Below are positions 1 to 7,542 of a stretch of 20,496 nt of DNA, one piece after another. The stretch is from assembly GCA_035267205.1 (NCBI GenBank), contig DATFLZ010000215.1, forward strand, positions 1 through 20,496, read 5' to 3'. This DNA comes from CAXMST01 sp035267205 (GTDB taxonomy: Bacteria > Actinomycetota > Thermoleophilia > Solirubrobacterales > 70-9). Every line of letters starts with the position of its first letter. The first letter of the stretch is position 1. A program made the translations under genes and the position numbers. The notes beneath the pieces were generated by a model, which ran no database searches, was not told the origin of the DNA, and saw nothing but the letters and a program-made list of their open reading frames with translations.

Positions 1-1305
1 CGCGCGGTCGTCGTCCTTCGCCAGCTCCCAGGGCTTGGTCTCCTCGACGTAGCGGTTGAGGCGCCGCACCCGCGCCCAGATCCGCTCCAGAGCCTGAGTC
101 AGCTCGGCCCGCTCAAGCAGCCCCCGGGTCTCCTCGACCACGCCGCCGAGGCCGTCGGCGCCGTCGCCGAGCGCGGGGTCCGCCTCCCCATCCGGGATCG
201 CCCCCTCGGCGAACCGAGCGATCATCGCGAGCGTCCGCGATGCAAGGTTCCCGTAGTCGTTGGCGAGCTCGGTCTCGTAGCGGGACTCGAATCCGGCGGG
301 AGAGATCGAGCCGTCCTGGCCGAAGCTGACCTCGCGGAAGCAGTAGAAGCGGAGCGCGTCGGCGCCGAAGCGGTCAATCACCTCGAACGGGTCGAGGACG
401 TTGCCGAGCGACTTCGACATCTTCTTCTCGCCCATCAGCAGGAAGCCGTGCACGTAGAGGTGCTCGGGAAGCTCGATCTCGGCGGCCATCAGCAGCGCCG
501 GCCAGTAGACCGAGTGAAACTTGAGGATGTCCTTGGCCATCACGTGGTAGTTACAGGGCCAGAACCGGTCGGTCAGATCCTCGCCCTCGCGGGCGTAGGA
601 GAGCGCCGTGTAGTAGTTGAGCAGTGCCTCCCACCAGACGTAGACGACCTGCTCGGAGTCCCAGGGAAGCGGCACGCCCCAGCGCAGCCGCGAGCGCGAG
701 AGCGAGACGTCGCGCAGACCGCTCTTGATGAATGAGAGCGCCTCGTTGCGCCGGAAGTCGGGCTGGACGAAGTCGGGGCGCTCCTCGAACAGCGCCTCGA
801 GCCGCTCCTGGAAGGCAGAGAGCTTGAAGAACCAGTTCTCCTCCGTCTCCAGCAAGAGCTCGATCTCGTGGATCGGACAGGTGTTGCCCGGGCCCATCTC
901 CGACTCGGTCTTGAAGTCCGCGCAGCGCGGGCAGTAGTACCCCTCGTAGGTTCCCTCGTAGACGTAGCCGTTGTCGTGGACGCGCTGGATCACCTCCTGG
1001 ACCCGCTGCTGGTGCTCGGGATCGGAGGTGCGGATGAAGAAGTCGTTGGACGCGTTGATCCGGGGCATCAGGTCACGGAAGCGCTGGGAGTTCTTGTCGG
1101 CCAGCTCCCGGGGATCCATCCCGAGCTTCTCGGCGACCTGGGCAACCGGCTCGCCGTGATCGTCGGTGCCGGTCAAGAAGAAGACGTCCTCCCCGCGCTG
1201 GCGCCTATGGCGGGCGAGGATGTCGGCGCCGATCGTCGTGTAGGCGTGCCCGAGGTGCGGCTCGGCGTTGACGTAGTAGATCGGCGTGGTGACGTAGAAG
1301 GCCAA
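1..1305 (-). CDS. metG: Methionyl-tRNA synthetase, 3' end cut by window edge
   Basis: This class I synthetase charges tRNA-Met with methionine in the cytoplasm. The 435 visible residues read without interruption to the window edge. The ATP-binding HIGH-type motif is HLGH at residues 17-20, and KMSKS is at 295-299. A zinc knuckle is visible as C125, C128, C143 and H146, a Cys3His pattern like that of the Thermus enzyme. The visible end (YVEETKPWELAKDD) is the family's anticodon-binding helix bundle, so roughly the last 60-100 residues probably lie outside the window. The start is TTG at 1305. It is the only ATG, GTG or TTG codon between an in-frame stop at 1363-1365 and the conserved AFYVTTPIYYVN segment. 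It begins 10 bases after the P450 stop and has no visible Shine-Dalgarno sequence. Identity is very secure; the start is forced by elimination. Confidence 0.96.
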   Translation of the reverse strand, partial: MAFYVTTPIYYVNAEPHLGHAYTTIGADILARHRRQRGEDVFFLTGTDDHGEPVAQVAEKLGMDPRELADKNSQRFRDLMPRINASNDFFIRTSDPEHQQRVQEVIQRVHDNGYVYEGTYEGYYCPRCADFKTESEMGPGNTCPIHEIELLLETEENWFFKLSAFQERLEALFEERPDFVQPDFRRNEALSFIKSGLRDVSLSRSRLRWGVPLPWDSEQVVYVWWEALLNYYTALSYAREGEDLTDRFWPCNYHVMAKDILKFHSVYWPALLMAAEIELPEHLYVHGFLLMGEKKMSKSLGNVLDPFEVIDRFGADALRFYCFREVSFGQDGSISPAGFESRYETELANDYGNLASRTLAMIARFAEGAIPDGEADPALGDGADGLGGVVEETRGLLERAELTQALERIWARVRRLNRYVEETKPWELAKDDDRA

Positions 1306-1315
1306 GGCCGGGAGG

Positions 1316-2653
1316 CTACGCCGTCGATGCGATGGCCCGCGCCCCGTGCTCGGGGACCAGCGTCACATGACGGACCCGCGGGCGCTCCGGCGCGGGATCG
1401 ACCGTCCGCAGCCGCAGGCGGCTCAGGACCTCCCGAATCACGACCCGCATCTCGAGCTGGGCGAGCTGGGAGCCGACGCAGCGGCGGCGGCCCCCTCCGA
1501 AGGGGATCCAGGCGCGCAGCGGCGGGTTCTCGAGGAAGCGCCCCGGCCTGAAGCTTCCCGGATCGCCCCAGACGTCCTCGCGGTGGTGGAGGACGACGAT
1601 CGCCGGCGCGAGCATCCAGCCGGCGGGGACCTCGCGCCCCCCGAGCTCGAGCGGAGCGGTCAGCATCCGGGCGACGTCGATCACGACCGGGCGGGCTCGG
1701 AGCGTCTCCTTGACGGTCGCGTCGAGGAGGGTGCGGTTCCCGCCGTCCCCTCCGCCGTCCAGCTCCTCGAGCAGGCTCCGCATCGCCTCCGGCGTCCGCA
1801 TCAGCCGCTCGAAAGCCCAGGAAAGCCCGGTTGAGGTCGTCTCGTGGCCGGCGGCGAGCAGCGCCATCAGCTCGTCGCGCAGATCCTCGTCGCTGAGCCC
1901 GGGTGCCTCGTCGTCGCCGCCGGCGTCGATCATCAGCGACAGCACGTCCTCACGATCGGCGCGACCCGCCTCGGCGCGGCGCTCGGCAATCTCCTCGTAG
2001 AGCAACCGGTCGACCTCCTCTCGCAGCGCGAGCACGCCGCCGGCCGGATTGAGCCTGCCGGCCGCGCCTTCGGAGCCGAGTCGTTCGAGACCGGACCGCA
2101 CCGGCCCCGGAACCCACGCGTACCAGGAGGCGCGCTCGACCAGGGCGGGGAGCAGCTCGCGAAGCCGGTCGTGCCGCGGTCCCTCCGCGACGCCGAAGAC
2201 GAGCTGCAGGATCACCTCGAGCGTGATCTCGCTCATCCGCCCGCGCAGAGCGATCGGCTCGCCGAGCGGCCAGGTCTCGATCCGCTCGGCGGCGATCTCG
2301 CCGATCCGCCCCTCCCAGGAGCGGATCCGCCGGCCGTGGAAGGCCGGTCCGATCAGCGTCCGCTCGCGCTCCCACTCCTCGCCCTCAAGCGTAAGCAGCG
2401 AGTGCTGCCCCACGAGCGGCTCGAAGAGCAGCGCTCGGGTCTCGCCGGTCACCGCCCCCCGGCCGTCGGTCGCCAGCGCCTTCCGCGCGAGGTCGGGATC
2501 GGCGACGTATGCGATCGGGGGCTCTCCGGGGAACTTGACCCTGAACACATCGCCGTACTCTCGGTGCGCGCCGCGGAGGAACCCGATCGGATCACGGAAG
2601 AGCTGGGCGCCCTGCCAGAGAGCCGGAGCGGATGAGCCGGGAATCGATGCCAT
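1316..2653 (-). CDS. Cytochrome P450
   Basis: This is a haem-thiolate monooxygenase of 445 residues, a normal length for soluble bacterial P450s, with no membrane anchor. The I-helix oxygen-binding motif AGHETT is at residues 268-273, the K-helix ExxR is E316-R319, and the haem loop FGGGRRRCVG at 385-394 carries the ligand C392. The substrate cannot be told from sequence; fatty acids, terpenoids or sterol-like molecules are typical for actinobacterial P450s. No ferredoxin or reductase gene is nearby, so electrons must come from elsewhere. The gene lies just upstream of metG (10-base gap) and probably shares its transcript. The ATG at 2653 has no Shine-Dalgarno sequence; a TACCTT box 8 bases upstream suggests a leaderless message. 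The family call is certain, the reaction unknown. Confidence 0.95.
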   Translation of the reverse strand: MASIPGSSAPALWQGAQLFRDPIGFLRGAHREYGDVFRVKFPGEPPIAYVADPDLARKALATDGRGAVTGETRALLFEPLVGQHSLLTLEGEEWERERTLIGPAFHGRRIRSWEGRIGEIAAERIETWPLGEPIALRGRMSEITLEVILQLVFGVAEGPRHDRLRELLPALVERASWYAWVPGPVRSGLERLGSEGAAGRLNPAGGVLALREEVDRLLYEEIAERRAEAGRADREDVLSLMIDAGGDDEAPGLSDEDLRDELMALLAAGHETTSTGLSWAFERLMRTPEAMRSLLEELDGGGDGGNRTLLDATVKETLRARPVVIDVARMLTAPLELGGREVPAGWMLAPAIVVLHHREDVWGDPGSFRPGRFLENPPLRAWIPFGGGRRRCVGSQLAQLEMRVVIREVLSRLRLRTVDPAPERPRVRHVTLVPEHGARAIASTA

Positions 2654-2735
2654 CAGGGCTCAAGGTATCGAGAGACTCCGCGACGGCGAGCCAGTCCCTA
2701 CGCTGCTCGCCCCGGCAGGCCATCCCCGGGGCCAC

Positions 2736-2990
2736 ATGGAGCAACCGATCCAGATAGCAGGAGCGATCCTGATCCTGACCGCCTTCATCGCCGCGCAGCG
2801 CGGCGTGATGTCACCGCAGTCGCTCGTCTACCTGTGGCTGAACCTGGTGGGCTCGGTCGTGCTCGCGGTGCTCGCCGCGATCGACTCCGACTGGGGATTC
2901 CTGCTCCTGGAAGGCGTCTGGGCGATCGTCAGCGCCTGGGGCCTGCTCGCCGCCTTGAGAGGGCGCGAACCGGTCGCACCCGGCCACTGA
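2736..2990 (+). CDS. Small three-helix membrane protein (CBU_0592-like)
   Basis: The 84-residue product is almost entirely hydrophobic. Predicted membrane segments lie near residues 6-22, 31-48 and 54-74, with a short polar tail (RGREPVAPGH). The pattern of AGAILILTAF, then SLVYLWLNLVGS, then an acidic residue in the last helix (LLLEGVWAIVSAWGLL) resembles the small CBU_0592-type membrane family of unknown function. The frame stays open far upstream, but that part is antisense to the P450. The ATG at 2736 begins the hydrophobic protein, and I see no good Shine-Dalgarno sequence before it. It is a single plus-strand gene between two minus-strand units, with an imperfect hairpin just after its stop. 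The gene is likely real; the function is unknown. Confidence 0.75.
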   Translation: MEQPIQIAGAILILTAFIAAQRGVMSPQSLVYLWLNLVGSVVLAVLAAIDSDWGFLLLEGVWAIVSAWGLLAALRGREPVAPGH

Positions 2991-3015
2991 GGGCCCGGCT
3001 GCGCGGCCCGGCCCT
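2990..3015. terminator. Imperfect GC hairpin between convergent stops
   Basis: Arms 2990-2999 and 3006-3015 pair at 9 of 10 positions around a TGCGCG loop. The hairpin spans the 3' ends of the small membrane protein gene (+) and the helicase gene (-). No T-tract follows on either strand, so it may only weakly or conditionally terminate. Confidence 0.35.
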
Positions 3016-5665
3016 ACGCCCGCACCGAGTCGAGCACGGCGAGGATGTCGTCGCCGTAGCGCTCCAGGCGCGAGGGACCGATGCCCTCGCAGGCGAGCAG
3101 CTCGCGGGAGTCGGTGGGCATCGTCGCCGCGATCCCCTCCAGCTGGCGGTTGGAGAGGACCACGTAGGCCGGCACCTTGTCGGCGGTCGAGCGCTCGGTG
3201 CGCCAGCGCCTCAGCGCCTCGTCCGCCGCGGGCGACTCCGGCTTCGGGTCGACGGCGAGCGGTGGACGCGCCGCCGCCCGCTTCCCCCCTGCGGCGGGGC
3301 TCGCCTTCGGCGGCGCCTTCGCTCCCCGCTCCGCCTCGCCGGTCAGCTCGGCGAGGAACGGCGAGGGTCGCTCGTCGTCGGCGAGCAGCACGCACCGCTC
3401 GCGCGCCCGGGTCACCGCGACGTGCAGAACCCGGCGCTCGGCCTCCCAGTTCTCGCTGAGGCGATGCGGCAAGAGCCCCCGGTTTACCCCGAAGACCACG
3501 ACCCGGTCCCACTCACGGCCCTTGACCCGGTGGACCGTGGAGAGGGTGACGCCGTCGTTGCCCTTCGACTCCGCGAGCGCCGCCCGCAGCCAGGGCTCGA
3601 ACGTGTTCGGGTCGGTGTGCAGGTCCGAGACCTGGATCAGTCCCTCGAGGTCGTCGAGGTGGGAGGCCGCGTTCTGCCCGCCCTTGGAACCGTCGAGCAT
3701 CTCCATCGCGCCACCGAGCCCGATCCGATCCCGGACGCCCAGCAGCAGCTCGCGCGTGGTCGCCCCACCGCGCGCGATCCCAGCGAGCAACTCGATGTCG
3801 TCGGCGAGATCGGCGACCTTGGTGGCGATCCGCTCATCGTCGATCGCGCGCTCGGCACCGCGGAGATCCGCCACCGACCGGCAGTTGACGAACCACTTGC
3901 TGATCCAGCGGGGAAAGCCGCGCGACGGGCGGCGCCGGATCAGCTCCAGGTCGGCCGGGATCAGGCCCTCCGGGTCGACCGCCACCCGCAGCCAGGCAAG
4001 CGCCGCGGCGACCCCCGCCCGCTCGAGCAGCTCCGGGCCGACCGACGTGTGCAGCGGCACGCCCGCGCTCCACAGCGCGATCTGCGGCGCGAGCAGCAGC
4101 GAGTTGACCCGAGCGAGGACGGCGATCTCGCCCGCCTCGACAGCGTCATCCCCGCGCCAGGAACTGACCACCCGGGCCGCGCGCTCGGCGGCCTCGCCCC
4201 CGGGGTGCTCGACGATCTCGAGCGCGCCGGGGTCGGCGTCGGCCCCCTCAGCCGCGCGGATTCGCTTCTGGACCCGGAGCTCGTTGTAGCCGAGCAGGGT
4301 GGCGGCGCCGCGCACGATCGGCTCGGCGCAGCGGTAGTTGACCTCCAGCGCGGTCGCCTCGGCCCCGGGGAAGATCTCCGCGTAGTCGACGAGGAAGCGA
4401 GGATCGGCGCCCGCGTGGTCGTAGATCGTCTGGTCGTCGTCGCCGACGCCGAACACATCGAGCGTCGGCATCGCGAGCAGGCCGATGAGCAGCACATGGG
4501 CCGGGGTCAGGTCCTGGAACTCGTCGACGAGGAGGTGGCGGTGGGTCGCCTGCATCCGGCGCCGGAACCGACCGTCGGCGAGGAGCGCCTCCAGCGCCCC
4601 GTAGATCTGCTCGTCGAAGTCGACCGCGCCCCTGCCGAGCAGGCGTTCCCGGTAGGCGTCGAAGCCGTCGGCGAGGCCCGTGACGTCGTCCCGCTCGGCC
4701 TCGACCTCGGCGGGCGACCGCAGGCCGAGCCGGACCTGGGTGAGCGCGTCGATGTATGGCCCGACCGGATCGGTGTTCGTGCGCCGCTGCCGGGGGATCG
4801 GGAAGACCTCCTCGATCGTGCGGCGCACCTCGAGCTCGTCGAGCAGCGGCGGCCGCCGCTCCCGGTGCTCGCGGACGATCCTGTACCCCAGCGAGTTGAG
4901 GGTCCTGGTCCGCGGCTGGAGCTTGAACAGCCGCGCTTCGAGCTCACGCTGGGCCTCCTTGTTGTAGGCGACCGCGAGGAGCAGCTCGCGGTCGTAGCCG
5001 CGCTCGCCGAGCAGGTAGCGGATACGCTCGGTCAGGACGCGCGTCTTCCCCGATCCGGCGGGCGCGATCACCCGGACGGCGCCGCCCGGGTGGGCAACCG
5101 CGGCGCGCTGATCGGGCGCCAGGTCGATCGGTCCCTCCCCGCCGCCACCCCCGACCGGCTCGAGGCTCCCGATCTCGACCGAGGAGCTGTGGACGACCGC
5201 GGGCTCGAGCTCCGGGCAGCTCCAGCGCGGGCCGCCGTCGATCCAGGCGGCGCGCCCGTCGACGAGGCGGACGTCCGCGTCGCCACCGACCTGGGCCCCG
5301 TGACGCGCCGCCTTCTGCGCCCACCACCAGACCGGCTCGCCGCTCCGCAGGTCGTAGTTGTTCGCCCAGACGAGGTGGTGCAGCATCTCGAACGGCAGGT
5401 CGAGGTCCGGCGGCAGGGAGTACGGGGGCTCGGTGATTGCGACGGGAGCCCTGAACCGGGCCGGGTCGACTCCGAGCTCGACAACCACTGGACGCCGCCG
5501 AGCCCAGTGCGAGCGCAGCGATTCGACCGCTGCCTGAGCGCCGGCCTCGTCCGCGATCACATCGGGCCCGACCTCGACGCGCTCGGCATCCGCCCATCCG
5601 TCGGGCGCGGGATCGCCGGCGCCGACGATCGCTCCGCGCCCGAGCGCGGCGGGCGCCGGGCTCAC
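3014..5665 (-). CDS. UvrD/PcrA-type DNA helicase with HRDC domain (UvrD2-like)
   Basis: This is a superfamily 1A 3'-5' DNA helicase of 883 residues. The core motifs appear in order: Walker A APAGSGKT 201-208, DEFQD 381-385, GVGDDDQ 406-412, VNYR 442-445, STVHRVKGREWD 709-720 and VAVTRARE 749-756. A C-terminal HRDC domain, about 832-883, resembles that of mycobacterial UvrD2. Two things differ from UvrD2. About 180 residues precede the helicase core, Trp-rich around 94-115 and matching no domain I recognise. The linker between motif VI and HRDC (about 760-830) is Lys/Pro/Ala-rich and lacks the tetracysteine zinc motif. The start is GTG at 5665, overlapping the rsmI stop as GTGA, so translation is probably coupled. 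It likely acts in DNA repair or replication restart. Confidence 0.93.
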   Translation of the reverse strand: MSPAPAALGRGAIVGAGDPAPDGWADAERVEVGPDVIADEAGAQAAVESLRSHWARRRPVVVELGVDPARFRAPVAITEPPYSLPPDLDLPFEMLHHLVWANNYDLRSGEPVWWWAQKAARHGAQVGGDADVRLVDGRAAWIDGGPRWSCPELEPAVVHSSSVEIGSLEPVGGGGGEGPIDLAPDQRAAVAHPGGAVRVIAPAGSGKTRVLTERIRYLLGERGYDRELLLAVAYNKEAQRELEARLFKLQPRTRTLNSLGYRIVREHRERRPPLLDELEVRRTIEEVFPIPRQRRTNTDPVGPYIDALTQVRLGLRSPAEVEAERDDVTGLADGFDAYRERLLGRGAVDFDEQIYGALEALLADGRFRRRMQATHRHLLVDEFQDLTPAHVLLIGLLAMPTLDVFGVGDDDQTIYDHAGADPRFLVDYAEIFPGAEATALEVNYRCAEPIVRGAATLLGYNELRVQKRIRAAEGADADPGALEIVEHPGGEAAERAARVVSSWRGDDAVEAGEIAVLARVNSLLLAPQIALWSAGVPLHTSVGPELLERAGVAAALAWLRVAVDPEGLIPADLELIRRRPSRGFPRWISKWFVNCRSVADLRGAERAIDDERIATKVADLADDIELLAGIARGGATTRELLLGVRDRIGLGGAMEMLDGSKGGQNAASHLDDLEGLIQVSDLHTDPNTFEPWLRAALAESKGNDGVTLSTVHRVKGREWDRVVVFGVNRGLLPHRLSENWEAERRVLHVAVTRARERCVLLADDERPSPFLAELTGEAERGAKAPPKASPAAGGKRAAARPPLAVDPKPESPAADEALRRWRTERSTADKVPAYVVLSNRQLEGIAATMPTDSRELLACEGIGPSRLERYGDDILAVLDSVRA

Positions 5666-6486
5666 CGTCGCGGCTCGCGGCCGGTGAGCTCCCGGTAGAG
5701 CTCGTTCGGCCTGGTGCCGGTCAGGGCCGCAACGACTCCGGCCGCGGCTCGGGGGCGGGCCCCGGCCTGCACCAATCGCCGCAGCGCGTCAACGGCAAAG
5801 GCGGTATCCGGCGCCGAGGACCGCTTCCGCGATGGGGAGATCACGACCACGATCTCACCCTTGACGTCGTCCCGGAAGCGCCGGGCGAGCTCGGCGAGGC
5901 TGCCGCGGGCCACCTCCTCGTGGAGCTTGGTGAGCTCGCGGCAGACAGCCGCAGGGCGGTCGGGGGCCAGCGCGGCCAGCGCCTTCAGCGATGCCGGCAG
6001 ACGGCGGGGAGACTCGAACGCCACAACCGTGTCGGTCGACTGCAGGACCCGCTCGAGCTCGCCGGCCCGGCGGGGCAGGAAGCCCTCGAAGCGCCAGCGA
6101 TCGGCCGGAAGGCCCGAGGCGACGAGCGCCGTGGTGATCGCGCTCGCCCCGGGCAGGACCTCGATCTCGAGGTCCCGCTCGATGCAGGCCCGCATCAGCC
6201 GGTAGCCGGGATCCGACAGCACCGGGGTGCCGGCGTCGCTGATCAGCGCGACCCGGGCCCCCCGCTCGATCGCCTGGGCGATCTGGTCGGCGCGCTCCTC
6301 CTCGTTGCCCTCGTGATTGGAGACGAACCGGGGCCGCTCGATGGCGAGGCGCTCGTAGAGCATCCCGGTGCGACGGGTGTCCTCGCAGGCGACCAGATCG
6401 ACGTCCCCGAGCGCCTTGACGACGCGCTCGGAGAGATCCCCGAGGTTTCCGATCGGGGTCGGGCAGACGACGAGCCGGCCGCTCAC
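5662..6486 (-). CDS. rsmI: 16S rRNA (cytidine-1402-2'-O)-methyltransferase RsmI
   Basis: RsmI uses S-adenosylmethionine to methylate the 2'-OH of C1402 in the ribosomal decoding centre. At 274 residues it is of usual length. The tetrapyrrole-methylase-fold motifs are all present: TPIGNLGD 10-17, CEDTRR 34-39, SDAGTPVLSDPG 83-94, LPGASA 111-116 and FESPRR 157-162. A short C-terminal helical domain (about 240-270, ARPRAAAGVVAALTGTRPNELY) is also typical. The start is GTG at 6486, overlapping the sugar-kinase stop by 4 bases (GTGA), and its own stop overlaps the helicase start in the same way. In many actinobacteria rsmI lies next to metG; here the helicase, a small membrane protein and a P450 separate them. 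Confidence 0.96.
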   Translation of the reverse strand: MSGRLVVCPTPIGNLGDLSERVVKALGDVDLVACEDTRRTGMLYERLAIERPRFVSNHEGNEEERADQIAQAIERGARVALISDAGTPVLSDPGYRLMRACIERDLEIEVLPGASAITTALVASGLPADRWRFEGFLPRRAGELERVLQSTDTVVAFESPRRLPASLKALAALAPDRPAAVCRELTKLHEEVARGSLAELARRFRDDVKGEIVVVISPSRKRSSAPDTAFAVDALRRLVQAGARPRAAAGVVAALTGTRPNELYRELTGREPRR

Positions 6487-7463
6487 CGGGCGGAGCCTCC
6501 ACCGGCGGGGACGCCCTCGAGCTCATCGCGGGCCAGCGTCGCGGCGCCGATCATCCCGGCCCGTTCGCCGAGCGCGGCGGCCCTGACCGGAACGTCGTTC
6601 TGGGGCGGGAGGGCACGCGCGCGTAGCTCGCTCCGCGCCCGCTCGAGGATCAGCTCACCGGCCGCCATGACGCCGCCGCCGAGCAGGATCACATCCGGGT
6701 CGAAGGTGTTCGCGAAGCTCGAGAGCGCAACGCCGATTCGCCTGCCGATCAGCGCCAGGACCTCGACGGCAACCTCATCGCCCGCGCCCGCCGCCGCAAC
6801 GATCTCGCGGCCATCGATCTCGCGGCCCTCTCGGTGGAGCGCGCCGAGGGCGGAGTCGGGGTGACGCTGAGCGGCCTCGAGCCCCTCCCGGGCGAGCGCC
6901 GTTCCCGAGGCGAGGGCCTCGACGCAGCCCCGATTGGGACAGCTGCCCTGGCAGGGCGGCCCGTCCTGCTCGATCACGACGTGCCCGAGCTCCGCCCCGG
7001 CGCCGCTCGATCCACGGTAGGGGCGTCCGTCGATGATCAGGCCGCCTCCGATCCCGGTCCCGATCGTGAGCAGGACGACGTTGGTCGCTCCGCGCGCAGC
7101 CCCGTGCCGCTGCTCCGCAAGCGCCGCGACGTTGCCGTCGTTGTCCATTGAGGTCGGCAGCCCCAGCCGCTCGGTCACGAGCTCGCGGAGCGGCAAGTCG
7201 GCGAGCGGCAGGTTGACCGCGTTCACGCAGATGCCCTGGGGGCGATCGATCGTGCAGGGCACGCCGAGGCCGACCGCCGCCACCTCGGGACGCGCCGCGA
7301 GCGCCGCGCGGAGCTCGCGCTCGAGCAGATCGACGACCTCCTCTTGAGAGCGCCCGTGAGAGCTGGCGAGGTTGTGGTGATGCACGGCGGAGCCGTCCCC
7401 GAGCACCCCGACGAGCATCTTGGTGCCCCCGAGGTCGACGCCGATCGTCTCGTTCCGGCTCAT
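6483..7463 (-). CDS. ROK-family sugar kinase, probable glucokinase
   Basis: ROK-fold kinases phosphorylate glucose or related sugars with ATP in the cytoplasm. The 326 residues carry the N-terminal phosphate loop DLGGTK (10-15), the catalytic Asp in MDNDGNVAALAE (D109), the GTGIGGG loop (135-141) and the sugar-binding E159/H161. The ROK zinc site is C171, C175 and C180 together with H161. Its spacing (C-x3-C-x4-C) is one of the actinobacterial variants rather than the commoner C-x-C-x4-C. Glucose is the likeliest substrate, but an N-acylhexosamine kinase or a stand-alone ROK protein is possible; there is no N-terminal helix-turn-helix, so it is not a repressor. It is the first gene of the coupled run with rsmI and the helicase. 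The ATG at 7463 has no clear Shine-Dalgarno sequence. Confidence 0.9.
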   Translation of the reverse strand: MSRNETIGVDLGGTKMLVGVLGDGSAVHHHNLASSHGRSQEEVVDLLERELRAALAARPEVAAVGLGVPCTIDRPQGICVNAVNLPLADLPLRELVTERLGLPTSMDNDGNVAALAEQRHGAARGATNVVLLTIGTGIGGGLIIDGRPYRGSSGAGAELGHVVIEQDGPPCQGSCPNRGCVEALASGTALAREGLEAAQRHPDSALGALHREGREIDGREIVAAAGAGDEVAVEVLALIGRRIGVALSSFANTFDPDVILLGGGVMAAGELILERARSELRARALPPQNDVPVRAAALGERAGMIGAATLARDELEGVPAGGGSAR

Positions 7464-7542
7464 GGGGAGCTCGAGCCCCGATCGCCCATCCGCGGGGTCG
7501 GGCGCTGAATCCGGGAGGCCATACGGCAGTATTACCTCACCG

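Noticed and set aside
448..1551. Several plus-strand open frames at the left end
   Set aside because: All are antisense to metG, whose HIGH, zinc and KMSKS motifs are intact on the minus strand.
2834..5698. Plus-strand open frame of 954 codons antisense to the helicase
   Set aside because: It is Arg/Pro/Gly/Asp-rich with no recognisable motif and lies opposite a helicase with every expected motif. Long antisense frames are common in DNA this GC-rich.
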